This document shows positions 18,887-27,949 of a stretch of DNA of 64,000 bases, piece by piece (position 1 is the first letter of the stretch; every line of letters starts with the position of its first letter). Made by a program: the position numbers and the translations under genes. The stretch is from Flavobacteriales bacterium (GTDB lineage Bacteria; Bacteroidota; Bacteroidia; Flavobacteriales_C; GCA-002722245). The stretch lies in NCBI GenBank assembly GCA_947444925.1, contig CANFBW010000003.1, positions 34,956 to 98,955 on the forward strand, written 5' to 3'. The notes under the pieces are model-generated. The model did no database searches and had not been told where the DNA came from. It saw only the letters and a program-made list of their open reading frames with translations.

Positions 18887-19966
18887 TTATTTTGGCGCAA
18901 ATCTATAGATGAAATAGGCTACCACGCTAAAGAATAAGTTGGGCAACCAAACGGCAAACACAGATGGTAAACTAGTGTTGGTCGCAAAAACCTCGCCCAC
19001 GCGTGATAGGAAAACGTAAATTAAACCGAGGCTAATTCCATAAACCAGATGCATGCCCAGTCCGCCTTTTATTTTGCGCGCCGATATGCAAACGCCTATG
19101 ATGGTGAGGATGAGTATGGAAAAAGGAATGGCTGTTCGTTTGTGCAGCTCTAACTCGTATCGCTTTACAAAGCCTGATCCTTTTTGTTTTTCTTCTTCGA
19201 TGAATTTGGTCATCTCGAAATAGTTCATTGTTGCGATAAGATTGGGCTTGTCGCTGAAGTCGGCCGGATGAAAACTCAAAACAGTGTCTTTGCTATTGCC
19301 GTATTCAAAGGTTTCGTTGAGGCCGTCGATGGTTCTAATGCGCCAGTTTTTTGCCGACCATTTTCCGCTTGTCGTGTCCCACACCAAACGTTCTGCCTTA
19401 AACTGACTGATCAATTGACCGTTCTTCAATTGGTCTAAGCCGAAATTGTATCCTGTTTTGCTAATCACGCCATAGTTGCTGATGTACAGGAATAAGTCGG
19501 GTTTCAATTTGCGGTGTATGTTAACGCCTGGATCAATATGACCTGTATCGTGGTAGTATTTGTTTTCAAAATCGAGTTTGCGCAAGTTGGTAATCGGAAT
19601 CAAAAAATGATTGATGAAAATCGACAGTATCAGCAACATCACAGCTGAAATAAGGTAGGGGCGTAGCAGTCGATTGAAGCTAATGCCTGAACTGAGTATG
19701 GCAACAATTTCGTTGTTGCTGGCAAGTTTTGAGGTGAAGAAGATGACAGCTAAAAATACAATGAGAGCGTTCAGCATACTGTAAAGCCACGGAATAAAAG
19801 TACAGTAGTAATCGAAAACGATCGCTTTTAAAGGTGCTTCTCGGTCGAGAAAGTCATCTATTTTTTCGGAAATATCAAAGACGATGGTGATCAAGATGAA
19901 AATCGCGATAATGAAAAAGAAAGTTCCAAGAAATTTCTTAATGATGTATACGTCGAGTTTCTTCAT
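18887..19966 (-). CDS. LptF/LptG-family permease (YjgP/YjgQ)
   Basis: A 359-residue inner-membrane subunit of the lipopolysaccharide exporter. It starts MKKLDVYIIKKFLGTFFF, the usual LptF/G opening, with three membrane helices in the first ~120 residues (ending near LIPITNLR), a periplasmic beta-jellyroll domain (about 125-270), and three C-terminal helices including LHKRTAIPFSILILTIIGVCISARKIKGGLG, the region that contacts the LptB ATPase. Which of LptF or LptG it is cannot be settled; Bacteroidota usually carry two genes far apart. It starts 3 bp after tgt and probably shares its transcript. Confidence 0.9.
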   Translation of the reverse strand: MKKLDVYIIKKFLGTFFFIIAIFILITIVFDISEKIDDFLDREAPLKAIVFDYYCTFIPWLYSMLNALIVFLAVIFFTSKLASNNEIVAILSSGISFNRLLRPYLISAVMLLILSIFINHFLIPITNLRKLDFENKYYHDTGHIDPGVNIHRKLKPDLFLYISNYGVISKTGYNFGLDQLKNGQLISQFKAERLVWDTTSGKWSAKNWRIRTIDGLNETFEYGNSKDTVLSFHPADFSDKPNLIATMNYFEMTKFIEEEKQKGSGFVKRYELELHKRTAIPFSILILTIIGVCISARKIKGGLGMHLVYGISLGLIYVFLSRVGEVFATNTSLPSVFAVWLPNLFFSVVAYFIYRFAPK

Positions 19967-19969
19967 CGT

Positions 19970-21100
19970 TTACAAGCGTACTACCAATTGTTTAACCATT
20001 TTTTCTTTCCATGGGTGAAAGGTACCGGCAATAATTTGCCGGCGCGCTTCTTTGACCAGCCACAAGTAAAATGCTAAATTGTGGATGCTGCCAATTTGCT
20101 TGCCCAAAATTTCATCACTTGCAAATAAATGTCGCACATAGGCTTTGCTGTATTCTTTGTCTACAAAAGAAGTTCCGAATTCGTCCAGAGGACTAAAGTC
20201 GTTTTCCCATTTTTTGTTTTTGATATTGATGATGCCCTGACTTGTAAAAAGAGTGCCATTGCGTCCATTGCGTGTAGGCATAACGCAATCAAACATGTCT
20301 ATGCCCAAGGCGATGTTTTCTAAAATATTACTCGGTGTGCCAACGCCCATTAGGTAGCGTGGTTTGCTTTCGGGAAGAATATTGCAAACCACTTCTGTCA
20401 TGGCATACATGTCTTCATGTGGTTCTCCAACCGAAAGACCGCCAATGGCGTTCCCTGGAAGATCGAAAGCTGCAATTGCTTCAGCTGATTTGATGCGTAA
20501 ATCTTTGTAAACACTTCCTTGTACAATAGGAAAAAGTGATTGGCTATAGCCATATAAGGGATCGGTAGAGTTGAATCGGTCAACACAGCGTTTCAGCCAG
20601 CGGTGTGTCATTTCAATACTTCTGGCGGCATAGCCGTAATCGCAAGGATATGGAGTGCATTCGTCAAAAGCCATAATAATGTCGGCGCCAATCGTGCGTT
20701 GAATGTCCATCACATTTTCTGGAGTAAAGAAATGCGACGAGCCATTTATATGGGATCGAAATTTCACCCCTTCTTCTGTTATTTTACGGTTGTCGGCAAG
20801 AGAGTATACTTGATAACCGCCACTATCGGTAAGCATCGGTCGATCCCAGCCGTTGAACTTGTGCAATCCGCCGGCTTGTTGAATAATTTCTGTGCCCGGA
20901 CGCAAATACAAATGGTAGGTGTTGCCCAGCACGATTTGTGCTTCAATGTCGTCTCTCAACTCTCGTTGATGAACGGTTTTAACGGTTGCGGCAGTACCAA
21001 CAGCCATGAAGATGGGTGTTTCAATAACACCGTGATCTGTTTCAATGGTTCCGGCTCGTGCTTTTGACTGCGGATCTTTATGTAGTAAATTGAATTTCAT
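19970..21100 (-). CDS. tgt: Queuine tRNA-ribosyltransferase, zinc-site variant
   Basis: Exchanges guanine-34 for preQ1 in tRNA with GUN anticodons. The 376-residue length is normal. The active-site segments LTDSGGYQVYSL, QRTIGADIIMAFDEC, GGLSVGEP and GIDMFDCVMPTRNGRNG (containing the nucleophilic Asp) are intact. In contrast, the CxCxxC zinc site preceding YSKAY is absent: the sequence there is DEFGTSFVDKEYSKAYVRHL, while the later His in SIHNLAFY remains. I recall this as common among Bacteroidota enzymes, so it need not mean inactivity. It heads the operon tgt-lptG-smpB-lipoprotein. A TATTTTTG element lies only 7 bp upstream of the ATG. Confidence 0.96.
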   Translation of the reverse strand: MKFNLLHKDPQSKARAGTIETDHGVIETPIFMAVGTAATVKTVHQRELRDDIEAQIVLGNTYHLYLRPGTEIIQQAGGLHKFNGWDRPMLTDSGGYQVYSLADNRKITEEGVKFRSHINGSSHFFTPENVMDIQRTIGADIIMAFDECTPYPCDYGYAARSIEMTHRWLKRCVDRFNSTDPLYGYSQSLFPIVQGSVYKDLRIKSAEAIAAFDLPGNAIGGLSVGEPHEDMYAMTEVVCNILPESKPRYLMGVGTPSNILENIALGIDMFDCVMPTRNGRNGTLFTSQGIINIKNKKWENDFSPLDEFGTSFVDKEYSKAYVRHLFASDEILGKQIGSIHNLAFYLWLVKEARRQIIAGTFHPWKEKMVKQLVVRL

Positions 21101-21306
21101 GAGGGGGCAAAAATAAGCAAATATTATCTTATTAGTGCTAGGCTTTTTGGATGCGTTGAAAGGGCTGGTTTTCGCGGTGCAGATGACGAATGCCTTGATA
21201 CAGTTGTGTTTTGTACGCTGTGATAAGGAAATTGAATGCTTGCATAAGGTTTGAGAATAAAGATTGTTGTATTATAGCTAAATGTAATTGTTGTAAAATT
21301 CTAGCT

Positions 21307-23103
21307 ATGAAATCGACTTTTGTTTTTCAGGTTTTATTGATGCTCTTGTGTTCGGTGAGTGCTATTGCCCAGTGTAAAGTGTTGGTGTGGTCAGACGAAT
21401 TTGATCAAGATGGTTTGCTCAATACGGCAAAGTGGCAATATCAAACAGGTGGTGGTGGCTGGGGTAACAATGAGCTGCAATACTACACTTCGGCGCGGAG
21501 TGAAAATGCCCGCGTTGAAAATGGACATCTCACCATTGAGGCTCGAAAAGAGGCCTTCCAAGGCAGTCAGTATACATCGGCACGCATCAACTCGAAATTT
21601 TCTATCACTTATGGTCGCGTTGAAATGAAGGCGAAATTGCCGCATGGTCGCGGTACTTGGGCCGCCATGTGGATGTATCCAACGGGTTCAGGCTACGGAA
21701 ATGGAGGATGGCCCGACAACGGTGAAATTGATATTATGGAATACGTTGGCCATGACTCCAATGTAGTGCACGCTTCTGCGCACAGCCACACATTCAATTG
21801 GAAAAACAACAATGTGAAAACCAATTGGCAAAAGGTTTCTGGTTTGGAACACGATTTTCACATTTACGCTTTGGAGTGGGACAGCACTAAAATGGATTAT
21901 TATGTGGATGACATCAAATATCTATCTGTTACCAACGATGGATCAGGTTGGCAAGGTTGGCCTTACAATAAGGACTATCACTTGATTTTAAATTTGGCAA
22001 TTGGTGGTTCGTGGGGCGGGGAAAAAGGTGTGGATGCCAGTGTTTTTCCAACACAATACCAAATTGATTATGTTCGAATGTACAGCAGTCCGGGAACCTA
22101 TGCACCGTTGACCGGACCAGCCAAGGTATTTACTGATTCGGTGTACCGCTATGAAGTGAGTCAAAATGCAAATGATGTGTATACTTGGCAAGTGCCTAGT
22201 GACGCCGCCGTGCAGGGTAAAAACGACAGCAATGTTGTGTTTGTCAAATGGGGAGCGACTGATGGGAAGGTGATTTCAAGAGTTACGAAGAACTGCGGAT
22301 ACTGGTCGGATTCATTGTCGGTATTCGTGTACGACACCATACAGCAGCGCCCTTTTGGCGGCAGAGCGTGGCCGATTCCGGGTAGAATTGAAGCGGAGAA
22401 TTTTGATGTTGGCGGCAAAGGACGGGCGTACCAAGATTTTTCGCAGGGAAATGCAGGAACATCAACCTATCGCGATGGCGAAGATGTTGACATGGAAAAA
22501 TGTGCCGACAGCGATAGTACACAAAACGTAGGTTGGATCGCAGACGGAGAATGGTTGGAATATACTGTGAATGTTGACTCGGCGGCGAACTATAATTTAA
22601 AATTCAGGATTGCCAGTATTTCCGTTGGCGCGGTATTGCATGTTGAAATGAATGGTGTTGACGTCAGTGGAAGTATTGTGCTGCCCTCTACTTCGGGGTG
22701 GCAAGCATGGCAAACGTACAAGGTGTTTTACAAGGCATTGGTTAAAGGAAAGCAGTTTATGCGTATTATAGTGGATCGCGGTGGATTCAATTTTAATTAT
22801 CTTGATGTTAGTGTCGGCACTTTAAACGATTTGAACACAGTGGCGCTTGAAGGTTCGGTGTTTTCGTTGCGCCCAAATCCAACAAAAGACCTTGTTTATT
22901 TAACTTTGTCGCCCCTGCGCAATGAAGATGCTCATGTGCGCGTACTCAATGTTTTGGGGCAGCAGGTGTTGCAGCAGCACATTTTTTCTTCTGACGTTAA
23001 TGTACCTGCAGGTATTGATTTGTCTGTGTTTTCGCCTGGCTTTTATTTTGTTACAGTGACGCAGGGGGAGCATGTCTTGAGTGCTAAAGTCTGCAGGGAT
23101 TAA
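21307..23103 (+). CDS. Secreted GH16 beta-glucanase with CBM6 and T9SS sorting domain
   Basis: A 598-residue secreted enzyme. ATG 21307 is chosen because it gives the signal peptide MKSTFVFQVLLMLLCSVSAIAQ. Residues 25-260 are a GH16 catalytic domain with the active-site GEIDIME (nucleophile E140, D142, acid/base E145), typical of beta-1,3-glucanases (laminarinase-like). Residues 265-345 form a linker or Ig-like module (VYTWQVPSDAAV). Residues 350-505 are a CBM6 (GRIEAENFD, then VGWIADGEWLEYTV). Residues 520-598 are a type A T9SS C-terminal domain (LRPNPTKDLVYL, VRVLNVLGQQV, FSPGFYFVTV). It should be exported and attached or released at the cell surface to hydrolyse laminarin or similar glucans. 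It is monocistronic as far as seen. Confidence 0.95.
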   Translation: MKSTFVFQVLLMLLCSVSAIAQCKVLVWSDEFDQDGLLNTAKWQYQTGGGGWGNNELQYYTSARSENARVENGHLTIEARKEAFQGSQYTSARINSKFSITYGRVEMKAKLPHGRGTWAAMWMYPTGSGYGNGGWPDNGEIDIMEYVGHDSNVVHASAHSHTFNWKNNNVKTNWQKVSGLEHDFHIYALEWDSTKMDYYVDDIKYLSVTNDGSGWQGWPYNKDYHLILNLAIGGSWGGEKGVDASVFPTQYQIDYVRMYSSPGTYAPLTGPAKVFTDSVYRYEVSQNANDVYTWQVPSDAAVQGKNDSNVVFVKWGATDGKVISRVTKNCGYWSDSLSVFVYDTIQQRPFGGRAWPIPGRIEAENFDVGGKGRAYQDFSQGNAGTSTYRDGEDVDMEKCADSDSTQNVGWIADGEWLEYTVNVDSAANYNLKFRIASISVGAVLHVEMNGVDVSGSIVLPSTSGWQAWQTYKVFYKALVKGKQFMRIIVDRGGFNFNYLDVSVGTLNDLNTVALEGSVFSLRPNPTKDLVYLTLSPLRNEDAHVRVLNVLGQQVLQQHIFSSDVNVPAGIDLSVFSPGFYFVTVTQGEHVLSAKVCRD

Positions 23104-23154
23104 TATTCTTTTGTCCGGCAATTTCTGTAATTCGTTGATTTTCCTAAATTTACC

Positions 23155-24273
23155 ATGATTTTGGAATTGATCGGCAACATATTTTTTTATGCCTTTTGCG
23201 CTTGTTTCGCATTGTTTGTGTATTTCCTGTTGATGTACGTAAGGCGTTTGGCGTTTTACAAAGCGCCCGCAATTGAACATAATTTCAGCGAAGGAGTTTC
23301 TGTAGTGATATGCGCCCGCAACGAGGCGTTGAATTTGCGCAAGCATTTGCCTTTTGTGTTGAATCAAAAATATCCAAATTTCGAAGTTGTAGTTGTTGAC
23401 GATGGTTCAAGTGACGCTACCGAAAAAGTACTGGCACATTATGCTGGCGAATTTTCCAATTTGCGCATTGTCAGGATTGATCCAAAGGACAAGGAGGGAA
23501 AGGGAAAAAAATATCCATTGTCAGTGGGGATAAAAAATGCAAAGTACGAGTATTTGTTAATGACGGATGCTGATTGCTATCCGCGCAGCGAAAGGTGGAT
23601 ACAGCAAATGGCAAATGGTTTCGCGCAGGGAAAAGAAATCGTTTTGGGCTATGGCAAATACGAAAGAAGAGCAGGTTTTTTAAATCAATTGGTGCAGTGG
23701 GATACTTTTTTTGTAGCACTTCAGTATTTTTCATTTGCCTTGGCGGGCAAGCCATATATGGGGGTGGGTAGAAATTTGGCGTATACCAAATCTCTGTTTG
23801 AGAAAGTAAAGGGCTTTGAAAGTCACCGTCATATTATGTCGGGTGACGACGATCTTTTTGTAATGGAAGCTGCTACAAAAAATAATGTAGCCATTGTTGT
23901 GGAACATGATGCGCATACCGTTTCCCGAAACAAAGAGAATTTTAAGGAGTGGTATCGGCAAAAGTGTAGACACCTCACCACAGGAAGTGCTTATAAGAAA
24001 GGCGTACTTTTTCGTTTGTCTATGATTAATTTTATTTTTCTGCTGTGGCCCTTATTGTTGCTGGGCAATGTCATTTTGCACAAGTGCTTGTTAGTAGTTT
24101 TTGTGATGTGGTTAACAAAAATTAGCATTCAGTATAGTATCTTTAAATTTACGTTAAGTAAGCTAACAACTAGAGCCAATTTGATATTGTCTGTTATATT
24201 TGGAAATGTTTTGATGTTTCTAAGTGTGGCGATTGTTTTTACAAACTTGATAACTAAAAAAGATAAATGGTAG
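23155..24273 (+). CDS. Glycosyltransferase family 2 membrane protein
   Basis: A 372-residue processive-type GT2. An N-terminal membrane helix (about 3-28) is followed by the GT-A fold: VSVVICARNEALNLRKHLP, VVVVDDGSSD, MTDADC (DxD-like metal site, about residue 140), and the acceptor-side GDDDLFVMEAA with QxxRW-like YRQKCRHL. Two or three membrane helices close the protein. It resembles enzymes that add sugars to surface polymers or lipid carriers; donor and acceptor are unknown. Its 3' end overlaps the ECF sigma gene start by 7 bp, so the two are probably co-transcribed. A TAAATTTACC element sits directly before the ATG. Confidence 0.88.
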   Translation: MILELIGNIFFYAFCACFALFVYFLLMYVRRLAFYKAPAIEHNFSEGVSVVICARNEALNLRKHLPFVLNQKYPNFEVVVVDDGSSDATEKVLAHYAGEFSNLRIVRIDPKDKEGKGKKYPLSVGIKNAKYEYLLMTDADCYPRSERWIQQMANGFAQGKEIVLGYGKYERRAGFLNQLVQWDTFFVALQYFSFALAGKPYMGVGRNLAYTKSLFEKVKGFESHRHIMSGDDDLFVMEAATKNNVAIVVEHDAHTVSRNKENFKEWYRQKCRHLTTGSAYKKGVLFRLSMINFIFLLWPLLLLGNVILHKCLLVVFVMWLTKISIQYSIFKFTLSKLTTRANLILSVIFGNVLMFLSVAIVFTNLITKKDKW

Positions 24274-24878
24274 TACCAGGACCGAATCTTTCTGAAAAGG
24301 CGATGTATGACTACAGCCTTGTGCAGGATGCGATTAAGAATAAATCTGAACGAGCATACGTTGAGTTGATGGATCGCTATCGCGATTCTATATATTTCAT
24401 GTTGTTGAAGATGGTTAACAGTAAGGACGATGCTGACGATTTAACGATTGAAGCTTTCGGTAAAGCATTTCGTAAGTTGCACCAATACACGCCCAATTAT
24501 GCATTTAGTACGTGGCTGTTTAAAATAGCATCGAACAATTGCATTGATTTCATTAGAAAGAAGAAGAAAAATACATTTTCTCTCAATCGATCGATGGATG
24601 ATGGAGAAGGTAGTGAGATGGAAATGGACATCAAGGCCGATATTTTAAATCCGGAAGAAAACTACATCAGAGACCAAAAAATACGATTGATGCAAGATGT
24701 GGTTAAGAAACTTAAACCACGTTACCGAACTTTGGTAGAACTGCGTTACTTTAAAGAATATTCCTACGAGGAAATCGCTGAAGAATTGGATTTGCCTTTA
24801 GGAACGGTTAAGGCACAGCTTTTTAGGGCGAGAGAATTCCTTTTTCAGCTCTTGAAGAACACAGAAGGAAGTATATAA
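24267..24878 (+). CDS. ECF-type sigma factor without a neighbouring anti-sigma
   Basis: A 203-residue sigma-70 factor. Region 2 spans about residues 20-95 (YVELMDRYRDSIYFMLLKMV, DDADDLTIEAFGKAFRKLHQY, FSTWLFKIASNNCIDFIRKKKK) and region 4 about 145-195 (LKPRYRTLVELRYFKEYSYEEIAEELDLPLGTVKAQLFRARE). ATG 24267 overlaps the GT2 stop; ATG 24303 (MYDYSLVQDAIKN) is an alternative and aligns better with the usual start. No anti-sigma gene follows; the next gene is rsmG after a terminator. Sigma factors of this highly conserved Bacteroidota subtype without anti-sigma are often controlled otherwise or constitutive. Confidence 0.92.
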   Translation: MVVPGPNLSEKAMYDYSLVQDAIKNKSERAYVELMDRYRDSIYFMLLKMVNSKDDADDLTIEAFGKAFRKLHQYTPNYAFSTWLFKIASNNCIDFIRKKKKNTFSLNRSMDDGEGSEMEMDIKADILNPEENYIRDQKIRLMQDVVKKLKPRYRTLVELRYFKEYSYEEIAEELDLPLGTVKAQLFRAREFLFQLLKNTEGSI

Positions 24879-24888
24879 TTTTTTCTAC

Positions 24889-24917
24889 AAAGAGCATCTT
24901 TTATAGGGATGCTCTTT
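24889..24917 (+). terminator. Terminator after the ECF sigma gene
   Basis: AAAGAGCATC and GATGCTCTTT form a perfect 10-bp stem around a 9-base loop, ending in a run of four T. It starts 10 bp after the sigma stop and 21 bp before the rsmG start. Confidence 0.8.
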
Positions 24918-24937
24918 TCATTTCACATCTAGAGACA

Positions 24938-25561
24938 TTGAAAACACTTTTGAAATATTTTCCAGATCTAAGCGCCAAACAAATTGATCAGTTTGAGCGC
25001 TGTGGACCATTGTATGCGCATTGGAATGAGCAAATCAATCTGATCTCTCGAAAAGATATTGAGCATTTGTACGAACACCATATATTGCATTCTTTGGCAA
25101 TTGCCAAAGTGGTGCCTTTTAAGAGCCGAACGAAAGTGTTGGATGTAGGCACGGGTGGTGGTTTCCCCGGTATTCCATTGGCTATTCTATTTCCCGACGT
25201 TGATTTTATGCTAGTGGATTCTATTGGAAAAAAGATCAAGGTAGTGCAAGAAGTGGTGGATGCATTGGGTTTAGCCAACGTGCGCGCAAAGCAAATACGC
25301 GCTGAAGAAATTGAAGAAAAATTTGATTTTATAGTGTGCAGAGCTGTGACCACATTGCCTGAATTTATGGGGTGGATCCGCAATAAATATTCGGTAAAAA
25401 GTTTCAATTACATCAACAATGGTTTGCTTTATCTCAAAGGTGGCGATATCAAAGATGAGGTTGCCGCAGTGAAGGGAAAAGCTAAATTGTACAATATAAG
25501 CGACTTTTTTTCTGAAGAATTTTTTGAAACGAAGAAAGTCGTTTACATCAAGAGATTTTAA
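24938..25561 (+). CDS. rsmG: 16S rRNA (guanine527-N7)-methyltransferase RsmG
   Basis: Methylates G527 of 16S rRNA at N7 using S-adenosylmethionine. The 207-residue length is normal. SAM-binding motif I is LDVGTGGGFPGIPLAI (about residues 67-82), preceded by the family's LISRKDIEHLYEHHILHSL and followed by VDSIGKKIKVVQEVV and FIVCRAVTTL. Translation most likely starts at TTG 24938, since no ATG gives the full MKTLLKYFPDL opening. It lies between a terminator and a lipoprotein gene. Confidence 0.96.
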   Translation: MKTLLKYFPDLSAKQIDQFERCGPLYAHWNEQINLISRKDIEHLYEHHILHSLAIAKVVPFKSRTKVLDVGTGGGFPGIPLAILFPDVDFMLVDSIGKKIKVVQEVVDALGLANVRAKQIRAEEIEEKFDFIVCRAVTTLPEFMGWIRNKYSVKSFNYINNGLLYLKGGDIKDEVAAVKGKAKLYNISDFFSEEFFETKKVVYIKRF

Positions 25562-25578
25562 ATTTAAATGCAATTAAA

Positions 25579-26004
25579 ATGAAGATTTCAAACTTGGCTA
25601 AATTTCCAATTCTATTATCGCTGTTTGCGTTTGCTGCGACGTCTTGCACAAAAACCATTGGAGAATGCGATACGGCAGTCAATTGTACTGCTGATTTCAC
25701 TTATATTGATTTGGAATTGAAGGACACTTTGGGTAAGCCCTATATTTTAGACAGCTATACCGTAACTCCTGCAAGTGGTGGAGCTGCTGTTATTTCAAAA
25801 ACAATTAATGCCGCAACCGATAGTACTGGACATTACATAGTGATGTCGGACACTGAAAAAAGCAAAGTCACAAAAGATGGAGTCTATTTTGATTTCGTTG
25901 GAAAGAAGGGCGATTCAATTGTTGTTAGTCAACCCTACAGAATTGCACACGACTGCTGTCATGTGGTGATTAAATCAGGATTGTCAATAGTGGTGATTAA
26001 GTAA
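25579..26004 (+). CDS. Lipoprotein, function unknown
   Basis: A 141-residue predicted lipoprotein with a signal peptide ending AATSC (Cys23). The mature part is beta-rich and holds five more Cys (GECD, VNC, DCCH), several of which may pair. It contains no recognised motif. It starts 17 bp after rsmG on the same strand and converges on the universal stress protein gene with a 4-bp gap. Confidence 0.75.
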   Translation: MKISNLAKFPILLSLFAFAATSCTKTIGECDTAVNCTADFTYIDLELKDTLGKPYILDSYTVTPASGGAAVISKTINAATDSTGHYIVMSDTEKSKVTKDGVYFDFVGKKGDSIVVSQPYRIAHDCCHVVIKSGLSIVVIK

Positions 26005-26008
26005 GTCG

Positions 26009-26902
26009 CTATTTGCGTTTCGCTGCTTTTTTTTCAATTCTCTTTAAGCAACTTTCATTGAAACCCAGCACGGGGATTCGAATTTTTGAGAGTGTACTTT
26101 TGACAGTGCTCTTTTTAAATACGCGGTCAATAAAGGTATTGGTATGCGAGGTGATACACAGCAAGTCGATTTTATTGTTGTCTATATATTCGTTGATTCC
26201 ACCAGAAACACTCAAGTTGGGTTCTATTTCCGCTATGATATTGGCATAATGAAAATTCAAAACCTTCCTTTTGAAATTTACCAAGTCTTTGGCGTTGATC
26301 ACGTGGCGACCATCGTCAATGTGTAATAATGTCAATTGTGCATCAAACATTTCGGCAAAGCCAGCAAGATAGTGTTCAACAGCCTTGTCTTTATTGCTTA
26401 TTTCAGTGGGATATAAGATGTCGCTCACGCCCACAGTGTCGTATTTGTGAGGCACGATAAGCACAGGACATGCAGAGCTGCGAAGTATTTTTAGTGCATT
26501 TGATCCGAAAATTCGGTCTTCAATTGAGTTGATGCCTTGCGAAGCCATTACCACCAAATCAATGTTTTGCTGCTCAATAAAATCAAAAACAATGTCCTGA
26601 AATGAGCCCTCAACGATGTGTTCGTGTAAGGCACTTTTCATTTTCATGCGAATATCAGCGGTATACCTGCGCAACAAGAAAGCGGCAGCGTGTTTGAAGT
26701 CGGTGATTTCTCCGTAAATCACTTGATCTTTGTCTAGTTCAGCGATTTTTTCGGCAATTAACTCTTCGTATTTAGGCTTGTAGCAATATAAAAGATGCAG
26801 GTCTGCTCCCGTTTTGTTTGCGAAAAACACAGCGAAGTCCGTAGCGTTTACAGCGGCTTGGGACAAATCGGTTGTTAAAAGTATTTTTCTGATGACAGAC
26901 AT
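26009..26902 (-). CDS. Universal stress protein, tandem Usp domains
   Basis: A 297-residue cytoplasmic protein with two UspA folds, about 1-150 and 155-285. The first contains KILLTTDLSQAAVNATDFAV and ends with the nucleotide-binding loop VMASQGINSIEDRIFGSNA and SACPVLIVPH. The second (DILYPTEISNKDKAVEHYLA... CITSHTNTFIDRVFKKSTVK) is less conserved and lacks a clear G-x2-G-x9-G(S/T) loop. Tandem Usp proteins respond to starvation and redox stress. It is monocistronic with a matching promoter just upstream. Confidence 0.9.
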   Translation of the reverse strand: MSVIRKILLTTDLSQAAVNATDFAVFFANKTGADLHLLYCYKPKYEELIAEKIAELDKDQVIYGEITDFKHAAAFLLRRYTADIRMKMKSALHEHIVEGSFQDIVFDFIEQQNIDLVVMASQGINSIEDRIFGSNALKILRSSACPVLIVPHKYDTVGVSDILYPTEISNKDKAVEHYLAGFAEMFDAQLTLLHIDDGRHVINAKDLVNFKRKVLNFHYANIIAEIEPNLSVSGGINEYIDNNKIDLLCITSHTNTFIDRVFKKSTVKSTLSKIRIPVLGFNESCLKRIEKKAAKRK

Positions 26903-26921
26903 TCCGTGCTTAAATTTTGCT

Positions 26922-26951
26922 CAAAAATACAGCAATTTGTGGCTTACTCAA
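26922..26951 (-). promoter_or_regulatory. Bacteroidota-type promoter for the usp gene
   Basis: Minus-strand TTG (26951-26949), 19 bases, then TATTTTTG (26929-26922). The usp ATG lies 19 bases downstream, so the leader is short. Confidence 0.6.
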
Positions 26952-27181
26952 TAAAAAAAATAATAAATATTGCTGGTGCATTTTGGTAAACTGTATTTAC
27001 GGGTCATACAGGAGCTTAGGCTATGGAAAATGTGCTCCAATCAATGGATTGATCTAAGTTTGGCGATGCGCACTTGACTAAGGTTTCCAGATTCAAGTAA
27101 ATATTTTTTTCGGTGAGGCAACCGTCCTTTGTTACTTGCGTCTTGCTATTGAAGATATTTTTTATTCTTGACACAATAGAT

Positions 27182-27189
27182 TATATTTG
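27182..27189 (+). promoter_or_regulatory. -7 element (TATATTTG) upstream of the ECF sigma gene
   Basis: An exact TAnnTTTG match 93 bp before the ATG at 27282, followed at once by the TAACGTTA palindrome. No TTG stands at the expected -33 spacing, so the call is tentative. Confidence 0.4.
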
Positions 27190-27281
27190 ATAACGTTACG
27201 TCAACAAACACTTAAAAAAAACCATAGCCTATAGAAGCATTTCTACTCCTGTTTACATGTTGAATTAAAAACAAAGAGAGT

Positions 27282-27881
27282 ATGCTTATATCTAATTTGA
27301 GTGACCACGAACTCGTGCAGTCCTACATCAAAGGCAATGAAGAAAGCCTGAAAATCCTTATTAAAAGACACAAATCAAAGGTGTATTCCTACATCCGATT
27401 TACGATGAAGGATAAGGATTTGGCCGATGATTTTTTTCAAGACACCTTCATTAAAGTTATTAATACCTTGAGATTGGGGCGTTATGATGAAAAAGGAAAG
27501 TTTCTTCCTTGGGTGATGCGCATTGCACACAACCTGATGATTGATCATTTTCGCAAGCAAAAGAACATGCAGAAGGTCAATGTGCGTTCGAAGGACAATG
27601 AAGAATTGGATATTTTCGATCGTATTGACTCCAAAGAAATGAATGTTGAGCAGCAAATGGTTGATAGTCAAATTAAGTTGGACGTGCTGAAACTCATTGA
27701 TTACCTTCCAGCAGAACAAAAGGAAGTGGTGCTTTTGCGACATTTTGAAGACATGAGTTTTAAAGAGATCGCCGAGCAAAAAAACATCAGCATCAATACC
27801 GCTTTGGGTCGCATGCGCTATGCGTTGATCAACTTAAGGAAATTGGTAAAAGACAACAATATGGTATTGTCGATGGATTAA
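27282..27881 (+). CDS. ECF-type RNA polymerase sigma factor
   Basis: A 199-residue sigma-70 factor. Region 2 runs about 12-85 (ELVQSYIKGNEESLKILIKRHKSKV, DKDLADDFFQDTFIKVI, FLPWVMRIAHNLMIDHFRKQK), region 4 about 135-190 (LIDYLPAEQKEVVLLRHFEDMSFKEIAEQKNISINTALGRMRYA). The NLSDHELVQSYIKGNE opening marks it as the widespread Bacteroidota housekeeping-like ECF subtype that has no classic anti-sigma. A small acidic protein gene follows 68 bp downstream and is the only candidate partner. Confidence 0.94.
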   Translation: MLISNLSDHELVQSYIKGNEESLKILIKRHKSKVYSYIRFTMKDKDLADDFFQDTFIKVINTLRLGRYDEKGKFLPWVMRIAHNLMIDHFRKQKNMQKVNVRSKDNEELDIFDRIDSKEMNVEQQMVDSQIKLDVLKLIDYLPAEQKEVVLLRHFEDMSFKEIAEQKNISINTALGRMRYALINLRKLVKDNNMVLSMD

Positions 27882-27949
27882 ATTTTTCGCGTATAGCAAT
27901 AGTGTTGTGTAATGGTCGTTATCCAAGCATAACCAACTCAATATTGCGT

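Larger units (their letters stand above)
26903..27281. other. Intergenic region between divergent usp and ECF sigma genes
   Basis: A 379-bp gene-free stretch. It holds the usp promoter (26922-26951, minus strand) and a -7 element for the sigma gene (27182-27189, plus strand). Small inverted repeats occur at 27011-27038 (GGAGC/GCTCC) and 27040-27053 (ATCAA/TTGAT), and a TAACGTTA palindrome at 27191-27198. I see no open frame or tRNA-like fold; an RNA gene cannot be excluded. Confidence 0.6.

Noticed and set aside
27001..27060. Possible small RNA in the usp/sigma gap (GGAGC/GCTCC and ATCAA/TTGAT pairs)
   Set aside because: The stems are short, no terminator follows, and no promoter precedes them on either strand.
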